The notes beneath the pieces are model-generated. The model worked only from the letters and a program-made list of their open reading frames with translations, was not told where the DNA came from and did no database searches. A DNA stretch of 8,651 bases from Actinomycetales bacterium (lineage in GTDB: Bacteria; Actinomycetota; Actinomycetes; Actinomycetales; Cellulomonadaceae): the NCBI GenBank assembly GCA_012514835.1, contig JAAYZM010000534.1:1-8651 (forward strand), written 5' to 3'. Each line of letters starts with the position of its first letter. Within the stretch, counting starts at the first letter, position 1. The position numbers and the translations under genes are program-made. Shown one piece after another: positions 1-6,243 of this stretch.

Positions 1-2124
1 CAGAACGACCTCAAGCTCGTGCTCGCGTTCGGCACGGTCTCCCAGCTCGGGTTCCTCGTGTTCCTCGTGGGGCTCGGCACGCAGGCCGCGGCGCTCGCGG
101 GCCTCGCGATGATCGGCGCGCACGCGCTGTTCAAGGCCGCGCTGTTCCTCGTGGTGGGTGTGGTGGACTCGGCCACCGGTACGCGCGACCTGCGCCGGCT
201 GTCCGGGGTGGGCCGCGCCATGCCCGTGACGGCCGTGGCCGCGGGCCTCGCGACGGCCTCGATGATCGGCCTGCCCCCGTTCGCGGGCTACGTCGCGAAG
301 GAGGCGGCCCTCGAGGCCGTGCTGCACGGGGACCTGCCCGGCGCGCTGGGCGTCGTGGTGATCGTGGGCGTCGCCCTCGGTTCGGCGCTCACGGTCGCGT
401 ACGGCCTGCGGTTCTGGTGGGGCGCCTTCGCGCGCAAGGGTTCCGTGATCCCGGATCCCGAGCGGCCCGACGACGACGGCGAACCACAGCCCGCCCACGT
501 GTCGCGCCCCTCGTTCCTGCTGGTCGCCCCGGCGCTTGCGCTCGCGGTGGGTGGTCTGGTGGTGGCACTCGTGCCGAGGTTCGGCGAGCGGGTCCTCGCG
601 CCCTACGCCGCGACGCTCCCGGGCGAGCCGGGACACCTCGTGCTGTGGGCCGGCCTGACACCCGCGTTCGCGATCACGCTCGCGATCCTCGCCGCAGGGC
701 TCTGTGCGTTCCTCGTGCGTGGCGCCGTCGCGCGCTTCCAGACCCGCTTGCACGTGCCCGTCGAGGCGGACGCCCTGTACCGCCGCTCGATGCGCCGGCT
801 CGACGACTTCGCGGCCGACCTCACCGCGCTGGTCCAGCGAGGTTCGTTGCCGTTCTACGTGGGCTCGATCCTCGCGGCCGTGGTGATCGTGCCCGGCTCG
901 GTCATGCTCGCGCGCACCACGTGGCCCACCGAGATCCGCTTGTGGGACCGACCCGCCCAGCTCGCGGCGTCGGCCGTCGTGATCATCGCGGCCATCCTCG
1001 CGGCCCGCTCGCGCCGCCGCCTCAAGGCCGTGGTCCTCCTGGGCGTCGCGGGCTTCGGTGTCGCGATGTTCTTCCTGCTGCACGGTGCGCCGGACCTCGC
1101 GCTCACGCAGGTGCTGGTCGAGACCGTGACGCTCGTGGTGTTCCTGCTGGTCCTGCGGCGCATCCCGCCGTACTTCTCCGACCGCCCGCTCGCGGCGTCG
1201 CGCTGGTTGCGGCTCGGGATCGGCATCGCGGCGGGTGTCACCGTGGCGGGCTTCGCCCTCGTCGCGCCGTCGGCCCGCATCCACGAGGCCGTGTCCGTGG
1301 ACTTCGCGCGCGAGGCGCTCGAGTACGGCGGCGGAAAGAACATCGTCAACGTCGCGCTCGTGGACATCCGCGCGTGGGACACGATGGGCGAGATCTCGGT
1401 GCTGCTGGTCGCGGCCACCGGTGTGGCGTCGCTCGTGTTCCTCTCGCGCCGCTCGGGCTCGCTGTTCCGGGCGGACGACGCGGCCGAGTCGACGTCCGTG
1501 TGGGCCTCCCAGGTGCCCGCCGCGGGCATCGCCAAGCTCCAGCGGGCCGCCGCGGGGGTGCCGCCCACGCCGTCCAGCTCCGAGCGCTACGCGCGCATGC
1601 GGGTGTGGATCCGCGCCGGTGCCACGCTCGCACCGGGGCGCCGCTCCGTGATCTTCGAGGTGGTCACGCGACTGCTGTTCCACCTCATGATCCTGTTCGC
1701 GATCTACCTGCTGTTCTCGGGCCACAACGCCCCGGGCGGCGGCTTCGCGGCGGGCCTCGTGGTGGGCATCGCGCTCATGGTCCGCTACCTCGCGGGCGGG
1801 CGCTACGAGCTCGGTGAGGCGGCCCCCGTGCACCCCGGCCTCTTGCTCGGCACGGGGCTCTTCCTGTCCGCGGGCGTGGGCGTGGTCTCGCTGCTGCTCA
1901 CGGGCAACCCGCTGCGCTCGCTGCTCATCGACCTGCACCTGCCCGTGCTCGGCGAGGTGCACATCGTCACGAGCCTCATCTTCGACGTCGGGGTGTTCCT
2001 CGTGGTGATCGGCCTCGTGCTGGACATCCTGCGCTCGCTCGGCGCGGAGATCGACCGCCAGGGCGAGATGGAGGGCCACGACGTGGGCCCCGGTGCCGCG
2101 GCCCTCGAGGGGAGCGCGCGATGA
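1..2124 (+). CDS. mrpA: Mrp Na+/H+ antiporter subunit A fused to subunit B (MrpAB), 5' partial
   Basis: Large membrane subunit of the Mrp (Mnh/Sha) cation/proton antiporter, which exports Na+ in exchange for H+. The reading frame is open from base 1 with no start, so the N-terminal helices are outside the window; 707 residues are visible. Residues 1-140 are the end of the NuoL-like proton-channel domain, with the motif HALFKA (H41, K45) and GLPPFAGYVAKE (K100, E101), matching the lysine-bearing helices of NuoL/MrpA. Residues about 320-390 form a DUF4040/MbhD-like segment (HGAPDLALTQVLVET), and about 450-480 an MbhE-like segment (NVALVDIRAWDTMGE). Residues about 550-680 form the MnhB (MrpB) domain with FSGHNAPGGGFAAGLV. 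The A-B fusion explains why no separate mrpB follows, as in the known group of Mrp operons that have fused A-B. The TGA stop overlaps the mrpC ATG by 4 bp (ATGA). Identification is firm; exact domain borders are estimates. Confidence 0.95.
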   Translation, partial: QNDLKLVLAFGTVSQLGFLVFLVGLGTQAAALAGLAMIGAHALFKAALFLVVGVVDSATGTRDLRRLSGVGRAMPVTAVAAGLATASMIGLPPFAGYVAKEAALEAVLHGDLPGALGVVVIVGVALGSALTVAYGLRFWWGAFARKGSVIPDPERPDDDGEPQPAHVSRPSFLLVAPALALAVGGLVVALVPRFGERVLAPYAATLPGEPGHLVLWAGLTPAFAITLAILAAGLCAFLVRGAVARFQTRLHVPVEADALYRRSMRRLDDFAADLTALVQRGSLPFYVGSILAAVVIVPGSVMLARTTWPTEIRLWDRPAQLAASAVVIIAAILAARSRRRLKAVVLLGVAGFGVAMFFLLHGAPDLALTQVLVETVTLVVFLLVLRRIPPYFSDRPLAASRWLRLGIGIAAGVTVAGFALVAPSARIHEAVSVDFAREALEYGGGKNIVNVALVDIRAWDTMGEISVLLVAATGVASLVFLSRRSGSLFRADDAAESTSVWASQVPAAGIAKLQRAAAGVPPTPSSSERYARMRVWIRAGATLAPGRRSVIFEVVTRLLFHLMILFAIYLLFSGHNAPGGGFAAGLVVGIALMVRYLAGGRYELGEAAPVHPGLLLGTGLFLSAGVGVVSLLLTGNPLRSLLIDLHLPVLGEVHIVTSLIFDVGVFLVVIGLVLDILRSLGAEIDRQGEMEGHDVGPGAAALEGSAR

Positions 2125-2741
2125 CCATCGACATGAGCCCCTCGCTCGCCCTCGTCGTGACCATCGGCGTGCTCGTCGCCGCGGGCGTCTACCTCGTGCT
2201 CGAGCGCTCGCTCACGCGCATCATCATCGGGATCGTCCTCATCGGCAACGGCGTGAACCTCCTGCTCCTCGTCTCTGGCGGGGCCGCAGGCGGCGCACCG
2301 ATCATCGGGATGACCCCCGAGGACGAGATGTCCGACCCCCTCCCCGAGGCCCTCATCCTCACGGCCATCGTCATCACGCTCGGCATGACGGCGTTCCTCC
2401 TCGCGCTCGCCTACCGATCGTGGCAGCTGCACGGCCACGACGAGGTGCAGGACGACGTCGAGGACCGCCGCATCGCCTACCTCGCCGCGCGCGACGAGAT
2501 GGCCTTCGCGGACTCCGACACGGACACCGACGCCCCCGACATCGAGGACGAGGCCCACGAGGTGCGCGACGAGACGGACTCGCTGCTCCTGCTCGTGGGC
2601 GAGGAAGGGCTCGTGGACGTGCCCGTGCGTGCGGTGCGTGACGAGCGAGGGGCCGACGCCGAGCCCCCTGCGGGCTCCGCTGGCGAGGGCGAGCCGCCCG
2701 AGGGGCCGCCGTCGGGCACCGACGGGGAGGTGAGCCGGTGA
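2121..2741 (+). CDS. mrpC: Mrp Na+/H+ antiporter subunit C (NuoK-like) with long acidic tail
   Basis: Small NuoK-homologous membrane subunit of the Mrp antiporter. Three helices are visible: residues about 8-27, 33-53 (IGIVLIGNGVNLLLL) and 75-98, the last opening with the family motif DPLPEALILTAIVIT. The ATG at 2121 overlaps the mrpA stop and has a GAGGGGAG Shine-Dalgarno at 2107-2114, 6 nt upstream; a second ATG four codons later lacks this spacing. At 206 residues it is much longer than the roughly 110-residue Bacillus protein. The excess is a hydrophilic, Asp/Glu-rich tail from about residue 103, including an SDTDTDTDAPD run and a final Gly/Pro/Glu-rich stretch that looks disordered. The tail has no recognised domain. 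It ends in a GTGA overlap with mrpD. The family call is firm; the role of the tail is unknown. Confidence 0.93.
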   Translation: MTIDMSPSLALVVTIGVLVAAGVYLVLERSLTRIIIGIVLIGNGVNLLLLVSGGAAGGAPIIGMTPEDEMSDPLPEALILTAIVITLGMTAFLLALAYRSWQLHGHDEVQDDVEDRRIAYLAARDEMAFADSDTDTDAPDIEDEAHEVRDETDSLLLLVGEEGLVDVPVRAVRDERGADAEPPAGSAGEGEPPEGPPSGTDGEVSR

Positions 2742-4288
2742 GCGAGCTCGACTTCCTGGTGCCCCTGCCCGCGATCCTGCCGCTGTTCGGGGCGGGCCTC
2801 GCGCTCGCGATGTGGCGCTCGCAGCGCGCGCAGTTCCTCATCTCCGTGGTGGTCCTCGCGATCGTGCTCGCGGCGTCGGTCGCGATGCTCGTCACGGTGG
2901 GCGACGTCCCGATGGTGGTGGACATCGGTGGCTGGGCGGCGCCCGTGGGCATCAACGTCGTGGCGGACCGGCTCGCGGTGCTCATGCTCACCGTCTCCTC
3001 GGCGGTGTTCCTGTGCGTCCTGCTGTACTCGATGGCGCAGGGTCTGGCGGACGGCGGCGAGGACACCCCGGTCGCGATCTACCACCCGACGTACCTCGTG
3101 CTCGCGGCGGGCGTGAGCATGGCGTTCCTCGCGGGCGACCTGTTCAACCTGTTCGTCGCGTTCGAGGTGCTGCTCGCGGCGAGCTACGTGCTCATCACGC
3201 TCGGGGGCACGGGTGAGCGCATCCGCTCGGGCACCATCTACATCGCCGTCGCGCTCGTCTCCTCGCTCATCTTCCTCACCGCGATCGCGCTGATCTACGC
3301 CGCGACGGGCACCGTGAACCTGGCCCAGCTCGCGCTGCGCCTGCCGGAGATCGACCCGGGCATGGCGCACGTGCTGCAGCTCATGCTCCTGCTCGCGTTC
3401 GGCATCAAGGCCGCCGTCTTCCCCCTGCACGCGTGGCTGCCGGACTCCTACCCGACGGCCCCCGCGCCCGTCACGGCCGTGTTCGCGGGCTTGCTGACCA
3501 AGGTGGGCGTGTACGCGATCATCCGCACCCAGACGCTGCTGTTCCCGGGCGGCGCGGCGGACACGCTGCTGCTGTGGCTCGCGCTCGCGACCATGCTCGT
3601 GGGAATCCTCGGCGCCGTGGCGCAGGACGACATCAAGCGACTGCTGTCCTTCACCCTCGTGAGCCACATCGGCTACATGATCTTCGGCATCGCGCTCTCG
3701 ACGGCGGCCGGGCTCACGGGCGCGATCTTCTACGTGGCCCACCACATCACCGTGCAGACCACGCTGTTCCTCGTGGTGGGGCTCATCGAGCGAAGGGGCG
3801 GGACCACGTCCCTCGACCGGCTCGGTGGCCTCGCGAAGCTCGCACCCGGGCTCGCGATCCTGTTCTTCATCCCCGCGATGAACCTGTCCGGCATCCCGCC
3901 CATGTCTGGGTTCCTCGGCAAGGTCGGGCTGCTGCGGGCCGGCGTCGCGGACGGCTCGTCGCTCGCGTGGGCGCTCGTGGTGGGCGGCGTCGTGACCTCG
4001 CTGCTGACGCTCTACGCGATCGTCAAGGCGTGGAACAAGGCGTTCTGGCAGATCCCACCCGCCCCGCTCGAGGGATCGTCGCTCCCGCGCGGCATGGTGG
4101 GCCCCACGGCCGCGCTCGTCGTGTTCAGCCTCGCCCTGACCGTCTTCGCCGGGCCGCTGTACACCTACACCGAGCGCGCCGCGGACACCCTGCGGGACCG
4201 CAGCATCTACGTCTACGCCGTGCTGCCCGACGGCGAGCGCGGGGAGGGCGAGTCCGCTGACGTGGCCGCAGAGGAGGGCGGGGCATGA
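2738..4288 (+). CDS. mrpD: Mrp Na+/H+ antiporter subunit D (NuoM/N-like)
   Basis: Second large ion-translocating subunit of the antiporter, homologous to the antiporter-like subunits of respiratory complex I. It has 516 residues with hydrophobic segments nearly throughout. Hallmarks are visible: the membrane glutamate E143 in FNLFVAFEVLLAASY; lysine K224 in FGIKAAVFPLHAWLPDSY, with the invariant HAWLPDSYP-APAPVTA stretch (231-247); K255 in GLLTKVGVY; the histidine pair H335-H336 in FYVAHHITVQ; and the late-helix SGIPPMSGFLGKVG with K395. These correspond to the acidic and basic residues of the proton path in the family. The start is GTG at 2738, overlapping the mrpC stop (GTGA), with GGGGAGG at 2724-2730, 7 nt upstream. 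Length is near the family norm (about 490-500), plus a short acidic tail (about residues 497-516). It overlaps mrpE by ATGA. Confidence 0.96.
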   Translation: MSELDFLVPLPAILPLFGAGLALAMWRSQRAQFLISVVVLAIVLAASVAMLVTVGDVPMVVDIGGWAAPVGINVVADRLAVLMLTVSSAVFLCVLLYSMAQGLADGGEDTPVAIYHPTYLVLAAGVSMAFLAGDLFNLFVAFEVLLAASYVLITLGGTGERIRSGTIYIAVALVSSLIFLTAIALIYAATGTVNLAQLALRLPEIDPGMAHVLQLMLLLAFGIKAAVFPLHAWLPDSYPTAPAPVTAVFAGLLTKVGVYAIIRTQTLLFPGGAADTLLLWLALATMLVGILGAVAQDDIKRLLSFTLVSHIGYMIFGIALSTAAGLTGAIFYVAHHITVQTTLFLVVGLIERRGGTTSLDRLGGLAKLAPGLAILFFIPAMNLSGIPPMSGFLGKVGLLRAGVADGSSLAWALVVGGVVTSLLTLYAIVKAWNKAFWQIPPAPLEGSSLPRGMVGPTAALVVFSLALTVFAGPLYTYTERAADTLRDRSIYVYAVLPDGERGEGESADVAAEEGGA

Positions 4289-4902
4289 GCCTGCACCCGC
4301 GCCGGCGGCGCACCAAGCTCCAGTGGGGCGCGATCTTCTTGCTCGCGGCCGTGTGGATCCTGCTGTGGGGCGACGTGTCCTGGGCCAACCTGCTCGGCGG
4401 GCTCGCGGTGGGCATCCTCGTGACCATCCTGCTGCCCCTGCCGCCCATCGACTTCCACGGGCGCATCCGCCCCGGGGCGCTCCTCTACATGCTGGGGCAC
4501 TTCGTCTGGGACCTCGCGGTGGCCTCCGTCCACGTCGCTGCGCTCGCGCTGAACTTCCGCAGGAAGCCGCGGGGCGCCGTCGTCGGCGTGCAGCTGCGCA
4601 ACCACTCCGACCTCTACCTGACCATCACCGCGGAGCTCTCGACCCTCACCCCCGGGTCCCTCGTGGTCGAGGCGCACCGCCTCACCGGGATGCTCTACCT
4701 GCACGTGCTCGACATCGACTCCTACGGCGGGGCGCAGAAGGTGCGTGAGGACACGCTCGCGCTCGAGGAGCGCGTGCTGCGGGCCTTCGCGTCCGACGCC
4801 GAGCTCCTCGAGGCCGGGTTGACCGTGCGACCCGTGCTGACGCGGATCAAGAACGGGGTCAACGGGAAGCGTGGGGCCGACGAGCCGGAGGTGACCCCGT
4901 GA
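4285..4902 (+). CDS. mrpE: Mrp Na+/H+ antiporter subunit E
   Basis: Small membrane subunit of the Mrp complex (MnhE family). A basic N-terminus (HPRRRRTKLQW) precedes two adjacent helices at about residues 13-29 and 33-53, then a third hydrophobic stretch at about 64-90 (ALLYMLGHFVWDLAVASVHV). The rest is a soluble domain carrying the typical MrpE signatures ELSTLTPGSLVVEA (117-130) and LYLHVLDID (137-145). At 205 residues it is somewhat longer than the usual 160-180; the surplus is a charged C-terminal end. The start ATG overlaps the mrpD stop and has GAGGAGGG at 4271-4278, 6 nt upstream. In other Mrp systems this subunit is needed for full antiport or complex assembly; its own transport role is not settled. 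It overlaps mrpF by GTGA. Confidence 0.94.
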   Translation: MSLHPRRRRTKLQWGAIFLLAAVWILLWGDVSWANLLGGLAVGILVTILLPLPPIDFHGRIRPGALLYMLGHFVWDLAVASVHVAALALNFRRKPRGAVVGVQLRNHSDLYLTITAELSTLTPGSLVVEAHRLTGMLYLHVLDIDSYGGAQKVREDTLALEERVLRAFASDAELLEAGLTVRPVLTRIKNGVNGKRGADEPEVTP

Positions 4903-5336
4903 TCTACGCCGTCATCGTGGCCGCCGCGCTCCTCGCGGGTGCGGCGATCCTCGCGCTCATCCGGGCCGAGAAGGGCCCGAGCATGCTCGACCGCACCGTC
5001 GCGTTCGACGTGTTCACCACCACGCTCGTGGCCGCCGTCGCGCTCGAGGCCGCGTGGTCGCGGCGCACCGACACGCTCGTGCTGCTCGTGGTGCTCTCGC
5101 TCGTGGGCTTCGTGGGGTCCGTGACGATCTCGCGGTTCGCCGCGATCGAGCCCGAGGACGCCGCGCGCGTGCGCACCCGGGAGGAGGTCGAGGCCGAGCG
5201 GCTCGCCGAGCGGGCTGCTGAAGAGGCTGCCGTCGAGGCCGAGCAGGCCCGCCGCGAGGCCCTGCGTGCCGAGGCTGCGCGGGCCGCCGAGGAGGCCGCG
5301 CAGGCCAGCGATTCGTCCGAGGAGGAGCGTCCATGA
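4899..5336 (+). CDS. mrpF: Mrp Na+/H+ antiporter subunit F with Ala/Glu-rich helical tail
   Basis: Small membrane subunit (MnhF/PhaF family). Three helices are visible at about residues 2-20, 33-52 and 59-81, with the family motif GPSMLDRTVAFDVF (26-39) between the first two. The GTG start at 4899 overlaps the mrpE stop and follows GGAGGTGA at 4887-4894, a full anti-16S match, but only 4 nt away. Family members are usually about 85-95 residues; this one has 145. The extra piece, from about residue 85, is a highly charged Ala/Glu/Arg stretch (such as EEVEAERLAERAAEEAAVEA) that should form a long, possibly coiled-coil helix. No domain is recognised there. It ends in an ATGA overlap with mrpG. 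The identity of the membrane part is firm; the tail's function is unknown. Confidence 0.93.
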   Translation: MIYAVIVAAALLAGAAILALIRAEKGPSMLDRTVAFDVFTTTLVAAVALEAAWSRRTDTLVLLVVLSLVGFVGSVTISRFAAIEPEDAARVRTREEVEAERLAERAAEEAAVEAEQARREALRAEAARAAEEAAQASDSSEEERP

Positions 5337-5716
5337 CTCTCGACGTGTGGCTCGACATCGTGGCGGGGACGTTCCTGGTCGCGGGCGCGTTCTTGTCCTT
5401 CATCGCCGGGGTGGGCATCGTGCACTTCCCCGACCTGCTGGCGCGCATGCACGCGGGCACCAAGCCGCAGGTGCTCGGGATGCTGTTCATGCTGGTCGGG
5501 CTGGCGGTGCGGCTGCGCTCGTGGAGCGTGGCGGGACTGCTGCTCCTGGTGATCCTGTTCCAGATGCTCACCGCGCCCGTGGGCGCCCACATGGTGGCCC
5601 GCGCCGGCTATCGCACCGGCAAGGTGCACGCCGAGGACCTCGAGTTCGACGAGCTCACCGAGGACACCGAGCGCCACGACGGCCCCGCCCCGGGCCCCAC
5701 CAGCAACCGCACCTAG
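5333..5716 (+). CDS. mrpG: Mrp Na+/H+ antiporter subunit G
   Basis: Last gene of the antiporter operon (MnhG/PhaG family). It has 127 residues with three helices at about 9-30, 46-62 and 66-82. The signature VGIVHFPDLLARMHAGTKPQ (27-46), followed by LGML and later TAPVGAHMVARAGY, is diagnostic for MrpG. The ATG start overlaps the mrpF stop and has GAGGAGGAG at 5319-5327, 5 nt upstream. The C-terminus, from about residue 100, is acidic (HAEDLEFDELTEDTE), then Pro/Gly-rich. The TAG stop is 38 nt from the stop of the convergent minus-strand gene, so the operon ends here. Confidence 0.95.
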   Translation: MTLDVWLDIVAGTFLVAGAFLSFIAGVGIVHFPDLLARMHAGTKPQVLGMLFMLVGLAVRLRSWSVAGLLLLVILFQMLTAPVGAHMVARAGYRTGKVHAEDLEFDELTEDTERHDGPAPGPTSNRT

Positions 5717-5722
5717 CCCACC

Positions 5723-5754
5723 CCCACTCGCGGGAGAGTTGCGAGCGCGAGGGG
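5723..5754. terminator. Hairpin between convergent genes, possible bidirectional terminator
   Basis: CTCGCG (5727-5732) pairs with CGCGAG (5746-5751) around a 13-nt loop, and the stem extends with CCC (5723-5725) to GGG (5752-5754) past one bulged A. A competing inner stem, CTCGC (5727-5731) with GCGAG (5741-5745), is also possible. The hairpin fills almost all of the 38-nt gap between the stops of mrpG and the opposing small gene. It has no T-tract on either strand, so it is not a textbook intrinsic terminator. Its position makes a terminator or mRNA 3'-end stabiliser the most sensible reading, but this is inference. Confidence 0.45.
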
Positions 5755-6018
5755 TCAGCGGGCGAGGATGCGGCGGGCGGCCTTGGTGCCGCCGCGCGTG
5801 GCGAGCACCCGCACGAGCGCACCGAGGGCACCCGTGACGACGGCGGCCGCGACCACCTCGCCCACGGCCTCGTCGGTGTCGTCCTTGCCCGTGGGCAGGT
5901 CGTGCCCCCGCGCGGCCTTCCACACGGCGCTGATCGCCCGCTGCACGAGCCACGCGGCGGCCAGGGCTGTGACGGTCCCGGCGCCCTTGATGAGGAGCTC
6001 TTGCGTGCGTTCGTTCAT
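5755..6018 (-). CDS. Small DUF4235-type membrane protein
   Basis: An 87-residue protein starting MNERTQELLIKGAG, with two hydrophobic helices at about residues 11-28 (AGTVTALAAAWLVQRAI) and 52-70 (VGEVVAAAVVTGALGALVRV). A charged loop (KAARGHDLPTGKDDTDE) separates them, and the C-terminus is basic (TRGGTKAARRILAR). Length, topology and the W-K-x-A-x-G...P...D loop pattern fit the actinobacterial DUF4235 family, recalled from memory rather than searched. The molecular function is unknown. The frame stays open upstream to 6183, but the ATG at 6018 has a GGAGGA Shine-Dalgarno 6 nt before it, whereas the upstream part would run antisense into the riboswitch and encode non-membrane, Pro/Arg/Gly-rich sequence. 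The gene converges with mrpG and diverges from the thi operon. I see no functional link to either beyond proximity. Confidence 0.8.
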   Translation of the reverse strand: MNERTQELLIKGAGTVTALAAAWLVQRAISAVWKAARGHDLPTGKDDTDEAVGEVVAAAVVTGALGALVRVLATRGGTKAARRILAR

Positions 6019-6024
6019 CGCTGT

Positions 6025-6030
6025 TCCTCC
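6025..6030 (-). promoter_or_regulatory. Shine-Dalgarno fixing the DUF4235 gene start
   Basis: On the minus strand this reads GGAGGA, 6 nt before the ATG at 6018. It supports the 87-residue form over the 142-residue open frame that begins at 6183. Confidence 0.75.
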
Positions 6031-6096
6031 GTGCGGGCCGGGTCGCGGCGAGGGTCCGCCGCTCGGACCCACGCTATCCGTGATCAGCGCGCGGTG

Positions 6097-6102
6097 TAGC
6101 CT
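6097..6102 (+). promoter_or_regulatory. Possible -10 element of the thi operon promoter
   Basis: TAGCCT fits the actinobacterial TANNNT -10 pattern and would place a start of transcription at about 6109-6111, just before the riboswitch aptamer, as expected for a TPP-controlled leader. No convincing -35 hexamer is present 16-19 nt upstream. On the opposite strand, TAGCGT at 6071-6076 could serve the divergent small gene. Both calls are weak and rest mainly on position. Confidence 0.35.
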
Positions 6103-6111
6103 GAGCGCGAA

Positions 6112-6198
6112 CGACAGGGGAGCGTCGAGAGGACGCTGAGAGTGCGGACATCCGCAGACCCTCGAACCTGAACCGGCTAGCACCGGCGTAGGGAGTCG
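6112..6198 (+). ncRNA. TPP riboswitch aptamer (THI element)
   Basis: Complete thiamine pyrophosphate aptamer in the 5' leader of thiB. P1 is CGAC (6112-6115) with GTCG (6195-6198). P2 is AGGG (6116-6119) with CCCT (6159-6162). P3 is AGCGTC (6121-6126) with GACGCT (6132-6137), loop GAGAG. The pyrimidine-sensing motif CTGAGA lies at 6136-6141. An optional P3a hairpin follows: TGCGG (6143-6147) with CCGCA (6152-6156). The second arm has the conserved ACCTGA (6166-6171), P5 CCGG (6173-6176) with CCGG (6183-6186), and the pyrophosphate-side GCGTAGGGA (6186-6194). All the invariant blocks of the class are present. It should bind TPP and reduce expression of the downstream thiamine transport genes, which are the expected targets of this class. 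Confidence 0.97.
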
Positions 6199-6207
6199 GG
6201 ATTCTCG

Positions 6208-6240
6208 TCCTGGTCGGCGCGCCCGCCGCGACGGCCCGGA
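6208..6240 (+). other. Strong GC hairpin in the riboswitch expression platform
   Basis: TCC (6208-6210) pairs with GGA (6238-6240), GGTCG (6212-6216) with CGGCC (6232-6236, one G-U pair), and CGCG (6218-6221) with CGCG (6227-6230). Two single mismatches separate these stems and the loop is CCCGC: 12 pairs in all. A TTTTT run follows at 6249-6253, 8 nt beyond the stem, too far for a standard intrinsic terminator. It may be a terminator of relaxed form, a folding spacer between aptamer and ribosome-site hairpin, or a pause element. The structure is read by eye; no energy was computed. Confidence 0.5.
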
Positions 6241-6243
6241 ACC

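Noticed and set aside
19..21. GTG at 19 as the start of mrpA
   Set aside because: The frame is open back to base 1 and residues 1-18 (QNDLKLVLAFGTVSQLG) continue a conserved NuoL/MrpA motif, so this is an internal Val codon of a truncated gene.
417..1817. 466-residue plus-strand open frame inside mrpA
   Set aside because: Arg/Ala/Gly/Pro-rich out-of-frame shadow. The overlapping frame encodes recognisable MrpA domains.
2477..3745. 422-residue minus-strand open frame across mrpC/mrpD
   Set aside because: Composition is dominated by Arg, Asp, His, Glu and Gln, the usual antisense shadow of GC-rich membrane genes. It has no domain or plausible ribosome site and lies opposite clearly conserved coding sequence.
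1..5716. Respiratory complex I (nuo) operon
   Set aside because: The large subunits resemble NuoL/M/N and MrpC resembles NuoK, but the E, F and G subunits, the MnhB and MbhE-like domains and the gene order A-C-D-E-F-G are specific to Mrp antiporters.
6019..6183. 142-residue extended form of the DUF4235 protein starting at 6183
   Set aside because: The extension is antisense to the TPP aptamer, contains no hydrophobic helix and lacks a ribosome site, while the ATG at 6018 has GGAGGA 6 nt upstream.
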